64,000 bases of DNA, taken from assembly GCA_017651645.1 (NCBI GenBank), contig JAGCCO010000005.1, positions 32,108 through 96,107 of the forward strand, in the 5' to 3' direction. This document shows, piece after piece, positions 34,557 through 42,835 of this stretch (position 1 is its first letter; each line of letters starts with the position of its first letter). A program made the translations under genes and the position numbers. This DNA is from Bacteroidales bacterium (GTDB lineage Bacteria; Bacteroidota; Bacteroidia; Bacteroidales; F082). The notes below the pieces were generated by a model. It had not been told where the DNA came from and searched no databases. It saw only the letters and a list, made by a program, of their open reading frames with translations.

Positions 34557-35606
34557 TTATTTTCCCAATTGTCTCTCTACTTCTTCCATCAATTCAGTAC
34601 CTTCCAAATTACGTGCGACAATCACACCGTCCTTGATAAGGACGTTCTGCGGGATGAAGGCGATAGCATATAAAGCTCCAGCGGCATTACCCCACCCCTG
34701 CAGGTCGGAGACGTGAGGCCAGGTGAGGCCATCCTTCTCGATGGCAGCAAGCCAGGCTTCCTTGTTGGTGTCGAACGACACACCAAGGATGTCAAAGCCT
34801 TGGTCGTGGTATTTCTGATAGGCCGCCACCACATCAGGATTGGCTTTACGACAGTCGGGGCACCAGGAGGCCCAGAAGTCGACCAACAGGAGTTTGCCTT
34901 GGGCAAGTTTACTCATTGTTATTGGATGACCATCGGCGTCGTTTTGGGTAAAGTCTATCATCGGCTGACCTGCTTGCACGCGTTCTTGCTTCTCCACATA
35001 TTCCTCAGCCAGCTTCAAATTGGCAGTGCTGAGGGTGCTGTCGGCATGGTGTATGTTGTCGATCATCGTGCGCAACTCACAAGGACCGAAAGCCCACTTG
35101 TAACGATAGAGCACATAATGCGCTACGGGGTCGGTGGGGTTGTCCCAAACATAGTCGAAGCAGTGCATTTTCAGGATTTCGTCGGCATCGGCTTGAGCGG
35201 TGCTGTCAGCTTCCAACTTGGCTTCAAGCTCGGTGTAGCTTTTTGTGAAGGCATCAAGACGGGCTTGCGACTCTGAGCCTTTTACCAAAATGGCATTAGG
35301 GTTCTGTGCGTCGCCTTCGAGGGTCACATCGGTGTTATCAGTGAAGAACGGGAAAGGGCGACGCCAGCCTTGCAGCATGATGCCGTACATCTCGTTGTCA
35401 TCGCAAATGGGTGTGTTGAACACAGCATCCCAGTTCTCAATAACGGCCGAATCGAGCACTTGTCCGTCTTTTTGCAGATAGACAGTCTTTCCATCAGCGT
35501 TGGCCAAATTGACGTTGACCTTAAAGGTCTGGGGCTCAGGCTTTGAATTGCAGGCAGCCAAGATAATAGCCGCAACCGCGATAAGAAGGGTTCTTGTTTT
35601 CATCAT
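34557..35606 (-). CDS. TlpA-like thioredoxin lipoprotein with DUF4369-type N-terminus
   Basis: 349 residues. A lipobox (AAIILAAC) anchors it. The N-terminal 110 residues (FKVNVNLANADGKTVYLQKD) match the DUF4369 pattern; the C-terminal half is a thioredoxin fold with the less usual CPDC pair (Cys249 and Cys252, LVDFWASWCPDCRKAN). This suggests thiol-disulfide work in the periplasm. ATGA overlap with the next gene upstream, a close paralogue with CGPC, implies coupled translation and paired roles. Confidence 0.88.
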   Translation of the reverse strand: MMKTRTLLIAVAAIILAACNSKPEPQTFKVNVNLANADGKTVYLQKDGQVLDSAVIENWDAVFNTPICDDNEMYGIMLQGWRRPFPFFTDNTDVTLEGDAQNPNAILVKGSESQARLDAFTKSYTELEAKLEADSTAQADADEILKMHCFDYVWDNPTDPVAHYVLYRYKWAFGPCELRTMIDNIHHADSTLSTANLKLAEEYVEKQERVQAGQPMIDFTQNDADGHPITMSKLAQGKLLLVDFWASWCPDCRKANPDVVAAYQKYHDQGFDILGVSFDTNKEAWLAAIEKDGLTWPHVSDLQGWGNAAGALYAIAFIPQNVLIKDGVIVARNLEGTELMEEVERQLGK

Positions 35607-36691
35607 TGTAATAATTCAGCAAGTTTCGCCGCCAGGTCTTCGCCTCTCAAGCCTTTGGCCACCATGGTGCCGTTCTGGTCGAAGAGGAAGTTGGACGGGA
35701 TGTAATAAATCATATAGTCTTCACTGACCTTGTTTTCGCCATCGCGCACCTGCGTCCAAGGCAGTTGGTCGTCTTCAACGGCTTTCAGCCAAGCTTCTTC
35801 ATCTTGGTCGACACTGACGCCGATGACATCGAAGCCAAGCTCATGGAACTGCTCGTAAGCAGCTTTCACGACAGGATTCTCATGACGGCAGGGACCACAC
35901 CATGAAGCCCAGAAATCGACTAAAGTGAGCTTGTTTTTAGCGATTCTTTCGGAGAGCGTCACGTTTTCACCGCCTTTGGTTTGCAACGTGAAGTCGATGA
36001 AAGGCTGACCCACTTCGAGACGTTCCTGCTTGGCGATGTAGTCATTGAGGTGGTCGCGATAGATGGATTCGGTGGTGAAAGTACCGACCAATGCTTTCAG
36101 TTGATCGATCGGATAATCCTGCTTCACGCCATCGAGGATGTAATGGGTGACGAAGCTCTCAGGATGTGCCTTGATGTAATCGTCGCGGAAGTTGTCCTGT
36201 TGTTCCATCAGCGCGGTTCCGACTTTGTTGAGTGAGTCCATCAGAATGGAGTCGTTGTCGGAGAAAGCCTGTTGCATCACAGCATAAAGATCGCGAATTT
36301 GGACGTCGAATGCTTTCAACTGATCGTTGTAGGCGTCCAATTCAGCCTGTGTCTCCGATGCCATGATTTCCACAGCTTGCGGGTTGTTCATGTCGCCCAC
36401 AAAAGTGACATCCTTATTGTCTGCGAAGAAAGGCATTGTCCCGCGCATTCCCTTGACTTTCAGAGCGTAAAGGATTTGAGAATTGTCGATAGGCGCAGTC
36501 AAAACAGCTTGGTCGTTGGCAATGACGGCCGAGTCGATGATGACGGGAGCATTGTTGACATACTTTTGCAGGTAAACGGTTTTTTCATTTCCGTTAGCCA
36601 AACTGACGTTGACTTTGAAGTCTTTGGCTTTGTTGTTGCAGGCGGTCAGACCGAGTGCAAGCACTAATAGGAATAATACGTTTTTTTTCAT
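35603..36691 (-). CDS. TlpA-like thioredoxin lipoprotein with DUF4369-type N-terminus (CGPC)
   Basis: 362 residues. Lipoprotein signal (VLALGLTAC), DUF4369-like N-terminal domain (FKVNVSLANGNEKTVYLQKY), helical middle, thioredoxin domain with CGPC (Cys265-Cys268, LVDFWASWCGPCRHENP). The N-terminal segment is nearly identical in pattern to the downstream paralogue, so the pair arose by duplication. It lies 25 bases after mreD, in the place where cell-wall genes mrdA and rodA are often found in Bacteroidales. Confidence 0.9.
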   Translation of the reverse strand: MKKNVLFLLVLALGLTACNNKAKDFKVNVSLANGNEKTVYLQKYVNNAPVIIDSAVIANDQAVLTAPIDNSQILYALKVKGMRGTMPFFADNKDVTFVGDMNNPQAVEIMASETQAELDAYNDQLKAFDVQIRDLYAVMQQAFSDNDSILMDSLNKVGTALMEQQDNFRDDYIKAHPESFVTHYILDGVKQDYPIDQLKALVGTFTTESIYRDHLNDYIAKQERLEVGQPFIDFTLQTKGGENVTLSERIAKNKLTLVDFWASWCGPCRHENPVVKAAYEQFHELGFDVIGVSVDQDEEAWLKAVEDDQLPWTQVRDGENKVSEDYMIYYIPSNFLFDQNGTMVAKGLRGEDLAAKLAELLQ

Positions 36692-36716
36692 TGTAAATCA
36701 GATGTTTATATAATAA

Positions 36717-37232
36717 TTACTCTCTTCTCTTTTCGGTCTTGAAGATGAACAGAATCATCATGATGAGGAAAATGGAAACAGGAACACTCAGCAAAATACG
36801 CAGCAAAACCTGACCCATGAGACTGAAACTGAACGACTCGAGGAAAAACAACGCAAAATGATGGATGAGCACCATACAGAGTGCGTAACGGAAGAACCAG
36901 ATGCCACCCAATTGGCCGAGGTTAGGTTCGGTGATATTCTCGAACTTCTGGTTGCCCGAAACAAGCTTGATAATCGAGGGACGGCAGAAAGCCATCAAAG
37001 TGGTGGCTCCGGCATGAAGTCCAGGCGTGCCTGTAAACAAGTCGATGGTCAAGCCTAATGCAAAGCCTAAAATCAATAGTTGCCACTTAGGTGTACTGAA
37101 GGGTAACAACATGATAAAAATCAAGTAGATATATGGATGCACATACCCTCCCAAACGGATATGGTTGATGACCAGCACCTGAAGGAGTACAAGCACAACG
37201 AAACGGATGATTTGGAGCGCGGTTTTATTCAT
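36717..37232 (-). CDS. mreD: Rod shape-determining protein MreD
   Basis: 171 residues from the ATG at 37232 (frame open to 37262 inside mreC). About five membrane helices (IIRFVVLVLLQVLVINHIRL, then YIYLIFIMLLPFSTP and LLILGFALGLTIDLFTGTPG). It helps MreB/MreC guide side-wall peptidoglycan synthesis in the inner membrane. It overlaps the mreC stop by eight bases, as expected for coupled translation. Assigned by topology plus position after mreC. Confidence 0.9.
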   Translation of the reverse strand: MNKTALQIIRFVVLVLLQVLVINHIRLGGYVHPYIYLIFIMLLPFSTPKWQLLILGFALGLTIDLFTGTPGLHAGATTLMAFCRPSIIKLVSGNQKFENITEPNLGQLGGIWFFRYALCMVLIHHFALFFLESFSFSLMGQVLLRILLSVPVSIFLIMMILFIFKTEKRRE

Positions 37233-38049
37233 TTTGTTTGAATTTGGCTTTGAGCGAATCAAGCTCGGGTTTGTGCAAGTTTTTGATCACATAGACATGC
37301 CTCAAAGTGGCAAAGTCGGTGGCAAACTGGATTTTGGCTTTATTCAGGGCGTCAACGGCAGTGGGATAGAATTCGGTCACGGTGCCTACCATCAGGTCTT
37401 CAGGGAAGATGTAAGAATGGGAGCTGGTGAGGATGGTGTCGCCAGGATTCAGCACAATATGGGTGGGTATGTCTTCCACCATGCCATAACGGTAATTGTT
37501 GGTTTGCCACTTCAGGCTGGCCAGTTCCTGGCTCTCCTTGATACGCACGCCGACCAATGATTTGCTGTGCAACAGACTCATGATAGAGGCATAATGCCGG
37601 CTCACATCGGTCACCACACCCACGATGCCTTCAGAAGAAATCACACTCATATCACGCTCAACGCCATCAACTGCACCTTTATTAATTATGATGTAGTTGT
37701 TGACTTGGGTGGTGCTGTTGTTGACCACTTGCGCGGGAATGTATTTGTAGAGTGTATCACCTTGGCTGATGTCGTAGGTGCAGGTAGTGGTGTCGTACAC
37801 TATCGACAACTGTTGCCTAAGCATGGCGTTTTCTTCAGCCAACTGTTCGTTGGTGCTGTTGAGGCTGAAATAATATCCCACTTCGCTGCTCCATTCATAG
37901 ATTTTGCCCACAACATCGTTAGTGGTGTTCACCATACGGTTGCGGTGGAATCGTTGGCTGTTGGCGAGCAACAAGATGGAAATCACCTCGAGCAGGATGA
38001 ACAAGATGACGAAGTGATGCTTGATGATGAAACGCCGCAGGTTGTACAT
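37225..38049 (-). CDS. mreC: Rod shape-determining protein MreC
   Basis: 274 residues from the ATG at 38049. The frame stays open to 38133, but that extension (SIQHSAFSI etc.) is encoded by the adjacent repeat and is not part of the family. One N-terminal membrane span (FVILFILLEVISILLLA) is followed by a coiled coil (STNEQLAEENAMLRQQLSIV) and the beta-barrel domains that contact cell-wall enzymes (GVVTDVSRHYASIMSLLHSK). It lies 97 bases after mreB, separated by an inverted repeat. Confidence 0.93.
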   Translation of the reverse strand: MYNLRRFIIKHHFVILFILLEVISILLLANSQRFHRNRMVNTTNDVVGKIYEWSSEVGYYFSLNSTNEQLAEENAMLRQQLSIVYDTTTCTYDISQGDTLYKYIPAQVVNNSTTQVNNYIIINKGAVDGVERDMSVISSEGIVGVVTDVSRHYASIMSLLHSKSLVGVRIKESQELASLKWQTNNYRYGMVEDIPTHIVLNPGDTILTSSHSYIFPEDLMVGTVTEFYPTAVDALNKAKIQFATDFATLRHVYVIKNLHKPELDSLKAKFKQNE

Positions 38050-38056
38050 AGTTGTA

Positions 38057-38149
38057 TTAATGCTGAATGCAGAATGTTGAATGCTGAATGAGGAAAAACT
38101 TGTCGTTGTATTACAACAATCCTCATTCTGCATTCATAATTCAGCATTA
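38057..38149. repeat. Imperfect inverted repeat between mreB and mreC (AATGCTGAATG units)
   Basis: TAATGCTGAATGCAGAATG and further AATGCTGAATG units (from 38057) face their complement CCTCATTCTGCATTCA...CAGCATTA (38121-38149), which includes the mreB stop codon. The RNA can form a long hairpin between the two cistrons. Confidence 0.75.
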
Positions 38150-39169
38150 TTTGATCAGGAATGTAAAGCGGTCGAAGTTCTTTAGGGCGATGCCAGTACC
38201 ACGAGCCACAGCACGAAGCGGGTCTTCAGCCACATGGATAGGCAATTTGGTCTTGGCATTGAGACGTCTGTCCAAGCCACGCAGCAAAGCGCCACCGCCA
38301 GTGAGGTAGATACCCGTGCGGTAGATATCGGCCGAAAGCTCGGGCGGAGTCTGCTCCAAGGCGTTCAACACAGCAGTCTCGATCTTCATGATGCTCTTGT
38401 CGAGGCAGTGCGCAATCTCGGCATAGTTGACACGAATTTCTTTCGGGATACCAGTCAGCATGTCGCGGCCTTGCACGGCATAGTCATCGGGCGGGTTATC
38501 CAATTGTGGGATAGCGGCACCGACTTCGATTTTGATGCGTTCGGCAGTACGCTCACCTACGATGATGTTGTGCTGTTTGCGCATGTATTCTTCAATGTCG
38601 GCGGTGAAGTCGTCACCAGCGATGCGGATGGACTTGTTATTGACGATGCCACCCAAGGCGATGACGGCGATTTCGGAGGTGCCGCCGCCGATGTCGATAA
38701 TCATGTTACCTGTCGGTTCAAGCACGTCGATGCCGATACCGATGGCAGCGGCCATAGGCTCATGGATCAGACGCACCTCCTTGGCGCCGGCCTGCTCGGC
38801 CGAGTCCTTCACGGCGCGTTCCTCCACCTCGGTGATACCCGAAGGGATGCAGATGACCATCTTCAGGCTGGGAGGGAACAGGGTGTTCTTGAAATTGATC
38901 ATCTTGATCATCTCGCGCATCATGTATTCGGCGGCCTGGAAGTCGGCGATGACACCATCGCGCAGCGGGCGGATGGTCTTGATGTTCTCGTGGGTCTTAC
39001 CATGCATCATCATGGCGCGCTTGCCGACAGCGATGATCTTCTTCGTGTCGCGCTGCAAGGCCACAATGGAGGGCTCGTCAACGACTACTTTATCGTTGTA
39101 TATGATAATCGTGTTGGCCGTACCAAGGTCAATAGCGATTTCTTTATTGAGGAATGAAAATGCTCCCAT
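38147..39169 (-). CDS. mreB: Rod shape-determining actin homologue MreB
   Basis: 340 residues, full length. Actin-fold phosphate loops are seen: IDLGTANTIIIYND near the N-terminus and IIDIGGGTSEIAVIALGG in the centre, followed by LTGGGALLRGLD. It forms membrane-bound filaments that organise cell-wall growth. It is preceded by purH; the 96 bases between contain only repeats and no TAnnTTTG box on this strand, so it may be read from the purH promoter. Confidence 0.97.
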   Translation of the reverse strand: MGAFSFLNKEIAIDLGTANTIIIYNDKVVVDEPSIVALQRDTKKIIAVGKRAMMMHGKTHENIKTIRPLRDGVIADFQAAEYMMREMIKMINFKNTLFPPSLKMVICIPSGITEVEERAVKDSAEQAGAKEVRLIHEPMAAAIGIGIDVLEPTGNMIIDIGGGTSEIAVIALGGIVNNKSIRIAGDDFTADIEEYMRKQHNIIVGERTAERIKIEVGAAIPQLDNPPDDYAVQGRDMLTGIPKEIRVNYAEIAHCLDKSIMKIETAVLNALEQTPPELSADIYRTGIYLTGGGALLRGLDRRLNAKTKLPIHVAEDPLRAVARGTGIALKNFDRFTFLIK

Positions 39170-39178
39170 GTCTGTCTA

Positions 39179-39222
39179 TTGTTTAATCGTTGGTTGTTTA
39201 ATCGTTTAATCGTTGTCTGTCC
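39179..39222. repeat. TTTAATCGT simple tandem repeat upstream of mreB
   Basis: TTTAATCGT units recur as TTTAATCGTTGG, TTTAATCG and TTTAATCGTTGT. It lies in the purH-mreB gap directly next to a GACGTAGC palindrome. Confidence 0.7.
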
Positions 39223-39225
39223 GTT

Positions 39226-39253
39226 GTAGAGACGTAGCACGCTACGTCTGTAC
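39226..39253. repeat. GACGTAGC palindrome between purH and mreB
   Basis: AGACGTAGC (39230-39238), two bases, GCTACGTCT (39241-39249), flanked by GTAG and GTAC. A variant of the same palindrome family as 5810-5837 and 32248-32273. Confidence 0.75.
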
Positions 39254-39265
39254 CATCATCATTCG

Positions 39266-40783
39266 TTAATGTCTAAAATGTCTAAATCCTGTAAATACCA
39301 TGCTAATACCGTTCTCGTTGCAGCAGTCGATGGATTCTTGATCGCGCACCGAACCACCGGGTTGTACGATGGCGGTGATGCCCGCTTCATGGGCCAGCTC
39401 GACGCAGTCCTTGAAGGGGAAGAAGGCATCAGAAGCCAAAACGGCACCCTTGAGGTCGAAGTCGAACGAACGCGCTTTCTCGATGGCTTGGCGCAAGGCA
39501 TCCACACGCGAAGTCTGCCCGATGCCCGAAGCAAAGAGTTGCTTGCCCTTGGCGAGGACGATGGCGTTCGAGCGGCTGTGCTTCACAATCTTGTTGGCGA
39601 AAATCATGTCGTCCACTTCATCGGCGGTAGGAGCCTTGGTGGTGATGACCTTGAAGTCGTCAACGGTCTCGGTGTGAAGGTCGCGGTCTTGCACGAGGTA
39701 ACCGTTCAAGGCGGTCTTCACCGTCTGAGGCTTGTAAAGGTCAGCCTTCAGGCGAAGCACCACGCGGTTCTTCTTCGAGAAGAGCAGATCGAGCACACCC
39801 TCATTATAGCCTGGTGCCACGATGACTTCGATAAAGAGTTTGTTGATTTCCTCAGCGGCTTCGAGGTCAATCGGGCGGTTGCAGACCAGCACGCCACCGA
39901 AAGCCGACACAGGATCGCCAGCCAAAGCGGCAAGGTAAGCCTCTTTCACGGTCTTGCGGCAAGCGATGCCACAGGGATTGTTGTGCTTGAGGATGGCGAA
40001 AGTAGGCTCATCAAACTCACGGATGAGGTTGAGGCCCGCGTCAAGGTCGAGCAGGTTGTTGTACGACAACTCCTTGCCGTGAAGTTTCTCGAACATCGCG
40101 TCAAGGTCGCCATAGAAGGTGCCTTTCTGGTGCGGATTCTCACCGTAACGCAAGGTCGTGCCTTCCTCTTCAATGATTCTCAGCGGCTTGTTGTCGTCGT
40201 CTTTCGTGAACCAGTTCATGATGGCACTGTCGTAGTGCGAGCTCACGCCGAAAGCATAGGCGGCAAAACGGCGGCGGTCGTCAATGGAGGTTTCACACTG
40301 CTGGTCTTTGAGCAGCTGGATGAGTTCTCCGTAGTATTTCTGCGAAGGCACGATGAGGACGTCGTTGAAGTTCTTGGCGCCGGCGCGAATGAGAGAGATA
40401 CCACCAATGTCGATCTTCTCGATGATTTGACTCGCGTCTTCGGTCTTGGCCACCATCTCCTCAAAAGGATAGAGGTCAACGATGACGAGGTCGAAAGGCG
40501 GGATGTCGTATTCCTGCATTTCTTTCTGGTCCGACGCAAGCTGGGTGCGACCCAGGATGCCACCAAACACTTTAGGGTGCAAGGTCTTCACGCGACCGCC
40601 CAAGATGGACGGATAGCCCGTGAGCGACTCAACGGTTTTCACCGATGGATCAAGTGGCTTGATGAAGTCATAGGTGCCACCCGTGGAATAGATTTGCACG
40701 CCATTTTGTTTCAACAAGTCGACAATGGCATCGATGCCTGTTTTATAAAATACTGATATTAAAGCAGTTCTAATCTTTTTCAA
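39266..40783 (-). CDS. purH: Bifunctional AICAR formyltransferase / IMP cyclohydrolase
   Basis: 505 residues, full length. It makes the last two steps of IMP synthesis. The N-terminal methylglyoxal-synthase-like cyclohydrolase domain has ALISVFYKTGIDAIVDLL, YSTGGTYDFIK and GGRVKTLHPKVFGGIL; the transformylase domain has RYGENPHQKGTFYG, LKHNNPCGIACR and the end region DAFFPFKDCVELAHEAGITA. It precedes mreB, an order known from other Bacteroidales. A weak minus-strand box TAATCTTG is at 40813-40820. Confidence 0.97.
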   Translation of the reverse strand: MKKIRTALISVFYKTGIDAIVDLLKQNGVQIYSTGGTYDFIKPLDPSVKTVESLTGYPSILGGRVKTLHPKVFGGILGRTQLASDQKEMQEYDIPPFDLVIVDLYPFEEMVAKTEDASQIIEKIDIGGISLIRAGAKNFNDVLIVPSQKYYGELIQLLKDQQCETSIDDRRRFAAYAFGVSSHYDSAIMNWFTKDDDNKPLRIIEEEGTTLRYGENPHQKGTFYGDLDAMFEKLHGKELSYNNLLDLDAGLNLIREFDEPTFAILKHNNPCGIACRKTVKEAYLAALAGDPVSAFGGVLVCNRPIDLEAAEEINKLFIEVIVAPGYNEGVLDLLFSKKNRVVLRLKADLYKPQTVKTALNGYLVQDRDLHTETVDDFKVITTKAPTADEVDDMIFANKIVKHSRSNAIVLAKGKQLFASGIGQTSRVDALRQAIEKARSFDFDLKGAVLASDAFFPFKDCVELAHEAGITAIVQPGGSVRDQESIDCCNENGISMVFTGFRHFRH

Positions 40784-41045
40784 GGGAAGAAAATTTAGGT
40801 GATTTTAAACTGCAAGATTACGAAAAAACTGAAAGCAGCGCAATACTTGAAAGGCTTTTTTTTAAGGAAATTTATCAACAAATTCTGATTTTTTTGAAAC
40901 TCCAACCCGTTATCTAGAATAGAAAAAATTCCAGTTTTTAAACAATTGTAAAAGAGAGAATTAAAAACAAATTTGATTATAAATTGAAAATTCCATTATG
41001 CCGCATTAGATTTTTCCTTATCTTTACCGATTCAAAACTACGTGG
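40784..41045. other. AT-rich divergent intergenic region between purH and recJ
   Basis: 262 bases, the longest gap in the window. It holds a likely purH box (TAATCTTG, minus, 40813-40820, one mismatch to TAnnTTTG) and TATCTTTA about 20 bases before recJ. Poly-A/T tracts dominate. No ORF, hairpin or known RNA motif is seen. Confidence 0.45.
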
Positions 41046-42824
41046 ATGGAAACAAAGTGGATTTTAAATCAACCTGTTGACAAACAGCAAGTTGCTGAGA
41101 TTGTCAAGGTGCTCAATATCGATGAGAACCTTGCCACTTTGCTTGTCCAGCGTGGAATCACCAACTACGAGGAAGCCAAAACATTTTTTCGCCCATCGCT
41201 CTCCCAGCTCCACGACCCCTTCCTCATGAAGGACATGGACAAGGCCGTCGACCGTGTGTTGAAAGCCATCAACGATAATGAAAAACTGCTGGTTTACGGC
41301 GATTATGACGTGGACGGCACGACAGCAGTGGCGGTGGTCTACACCTACCTCAAGCCATTCTTCAAGAAGAAAAAAATCGAGTTCTACATTCCCGACCGTT
41401 ACGAAGAAGGCTATGGCATCTCTTTCAAAGGTATTGACTACGCGGCCGAAAACGGTTTCAAGCTGGTCATTGCCCTCGACTGCGGCATCAAGGCCAATGA
41501 ACGCATCGACTATGCCAACGAGCGCGGGGTCGATTTCATCATCTGCGACCACCACCGTCCCGGCGATGTCATCCCCAACGCTGCCGCTGTGCTCGATGCC
41601 AAACGCCCCGACTGTACCTATCCTTACGACGAGCTCTCGGGCTGTGGCGTAGGCTTCAAGTTGATTACCGCTCTTTCGATGAAAGGTCTTGGCACCATCG
41701 AACAAGTGTACGAACTCATCGATCTCTTGGCCGTGAGCATCGCAGCCGATATCGTGCCTATCACAGGTGAAAACCGCGTGTTGGCTTATTATGGCCTGAA
41801 GCAGCTCAACAAAAAACCCCGTCCTGGCATCGAGGCTATTCTGCAACACGCCAACATCTACCGCCGCGATGAGGATCAAATTGAAGATGAAGAGAATGTT
41901 CTGACTAGAGAACTGACTATCAGTGACTTGGTCTTCCTTATCGGCCCGCGTATCAACGCTGCCGGACGCATCGCCAAAGCCTCAGACTCGGTGCGACTGC
42001 TCATTGCCGACAAGAAGGAACATGCTGAGAAACTGGCGGCTTCCATCAACGACCTTAACGACGAACGCCGCGAGTTCGACAACCGCATCACCGAAGAGGC
42101 CCTGGATATGATTGCCGCCGACCAAGAGTTGAAAGACGCTAAGAGCACCGTGGTCTTCAACGCAAAATGGCATCGTGGCGTCATCGGCATCGTGGCCTCA
42201 CGCCTCACCGATTACTATTACCGTCCCACCATCGTCCTGACCCGCGCCAACGGCCTCGTCACGGGTTCGGCACGTTCCATCAGAAGCTTCGACATCTACG
42301 ACGCCATCGACCATTGCTCCGATTTGTTGGAACACTTCGGTGGCCACAAATATGCAGCTGGCCTGTCGATGAAACCCGAAAACCTACCCGAGTTCCGTCG
42401 TCGCTTTGAGGCTTACGTCAGCGAGCATCTTATTGATGAGGACTTTGTACCCGAACTTGAGGTCGACTTGAAAATCAACTTTGCCGACATCACAGCGAAG
42501 TTCATGCGCATCCTCAACCAGTTTGCACCCTTCGGTCCTGGCAACATGGCTCCCGTATTCTGGACCGACAATGTCGTGGATGCAGGCGGCTCACGCCCCG
42601 TGGGCGGTCACCGTCATTTGAAACTCACCGTCAAACAAGTGGGCGATGACGAGTTAGGCGTGCCTCCCTTCTCGGGCATCGCTTTCCAGAAGGGCGACTT
42701 CTTCCCCCGTATCAACGACGGCGAGCCTTTCAGCATCTGCTACCATCTGGAATACAACACCTGGCAGGGCAAGACCAACCTGCAACTTAATGTGAAAGAC
42801 ATTAAGTTTGCGGAGGATTTTTAA
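41046..42824 (+). CDS. recJ: Single-stranded-DNA-specific exonuclease RecJ
   Basis: 592 residues. DHH-family motifs are in order: YGDYDVDGTTAVAVVY (motif I), ALDCGI, ICDHHRPG (the DHH triad), LIGPRINAAGRIAKASDSVR, and in the DHHA1 domain GHKYAAGLSM. RecJ digests 5' single strands in recombination and mismatch repair. A C-terminal OB-type domain (FAPFGPGNMAPVFWTDNV) completes it. It ends 11 bases before the stop of a convergent T9SS gene. Confidence 0.96.
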   Translation: METKWILNQPVDKQQVAEIVKVLNIDENLATLLVQRGITNYEEAKTFFRPSLSQLHDPFLMKDMDKAVDRVLKAINDNEKLLVYGDYDVDGTTAVAVVYTYLKPFFKKKKIEFYIPDRYEEGYGISFKGIDYAAENGFKLVIALDCGIKANERIDYANERGVDFIICDHHRPGDVIPNAAAVLDAKRPDCTYPYDELSGCGVGFKLITALSMKGLGTIEQVYELIDLLAVSIAADIVPITGENRVLAYYGLKQLNKKPRPGIEAILQHANIYRRDEDQIEDEENVLTRELTISDLVFLIGPRINAAGRIAKASDSVRLLIADKKEHAEKLAASINDLNDERREFDNRITEEALDMIAADQELKDAKSTVVFNAKWHRGVIGIVASRLTDYYYRPTIVLTRANGLVTGSARSIRSFDIYDAIDHCSDLLEHFGGHKYAAGLSMKPENLPEFRRRFEAYVSEHLIDEDFVPELEVDLKINFADITAKFMRILNQFAPFGPGNMAPVFWTDNVVDAGGSRPVGGHRHLKLTVKQVGDDELGVPPFSGIAFQKGDFFPRINDGEPFSICYHLEYNTWQGKTNLQLNVKDIKFAEDF

Positions 42825-42835
42825 TTCCCGAAAAA

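Noticed and set aside
38050..38133. Upstream extension of the mreC reading frame
   Set aside because: Encoded by the AATGCTGAATG repeat (SIQHSAFSI); MreC proteins begin at the membrane span, so the ATG at 38049 was chosen.
38234..39157. 307-codon open frame on the plus strand
   Set aside because: Antisense to mreB, which is intact and strongly conserved; Asp/His/Gly-rich shadow translation.
39269..40756. 495-codon open frame on the plus strand
   Set aside because: Lies wholly opposite purH; its sequence is the mirror of purH codon bias, with no family motif, promoter or start context.
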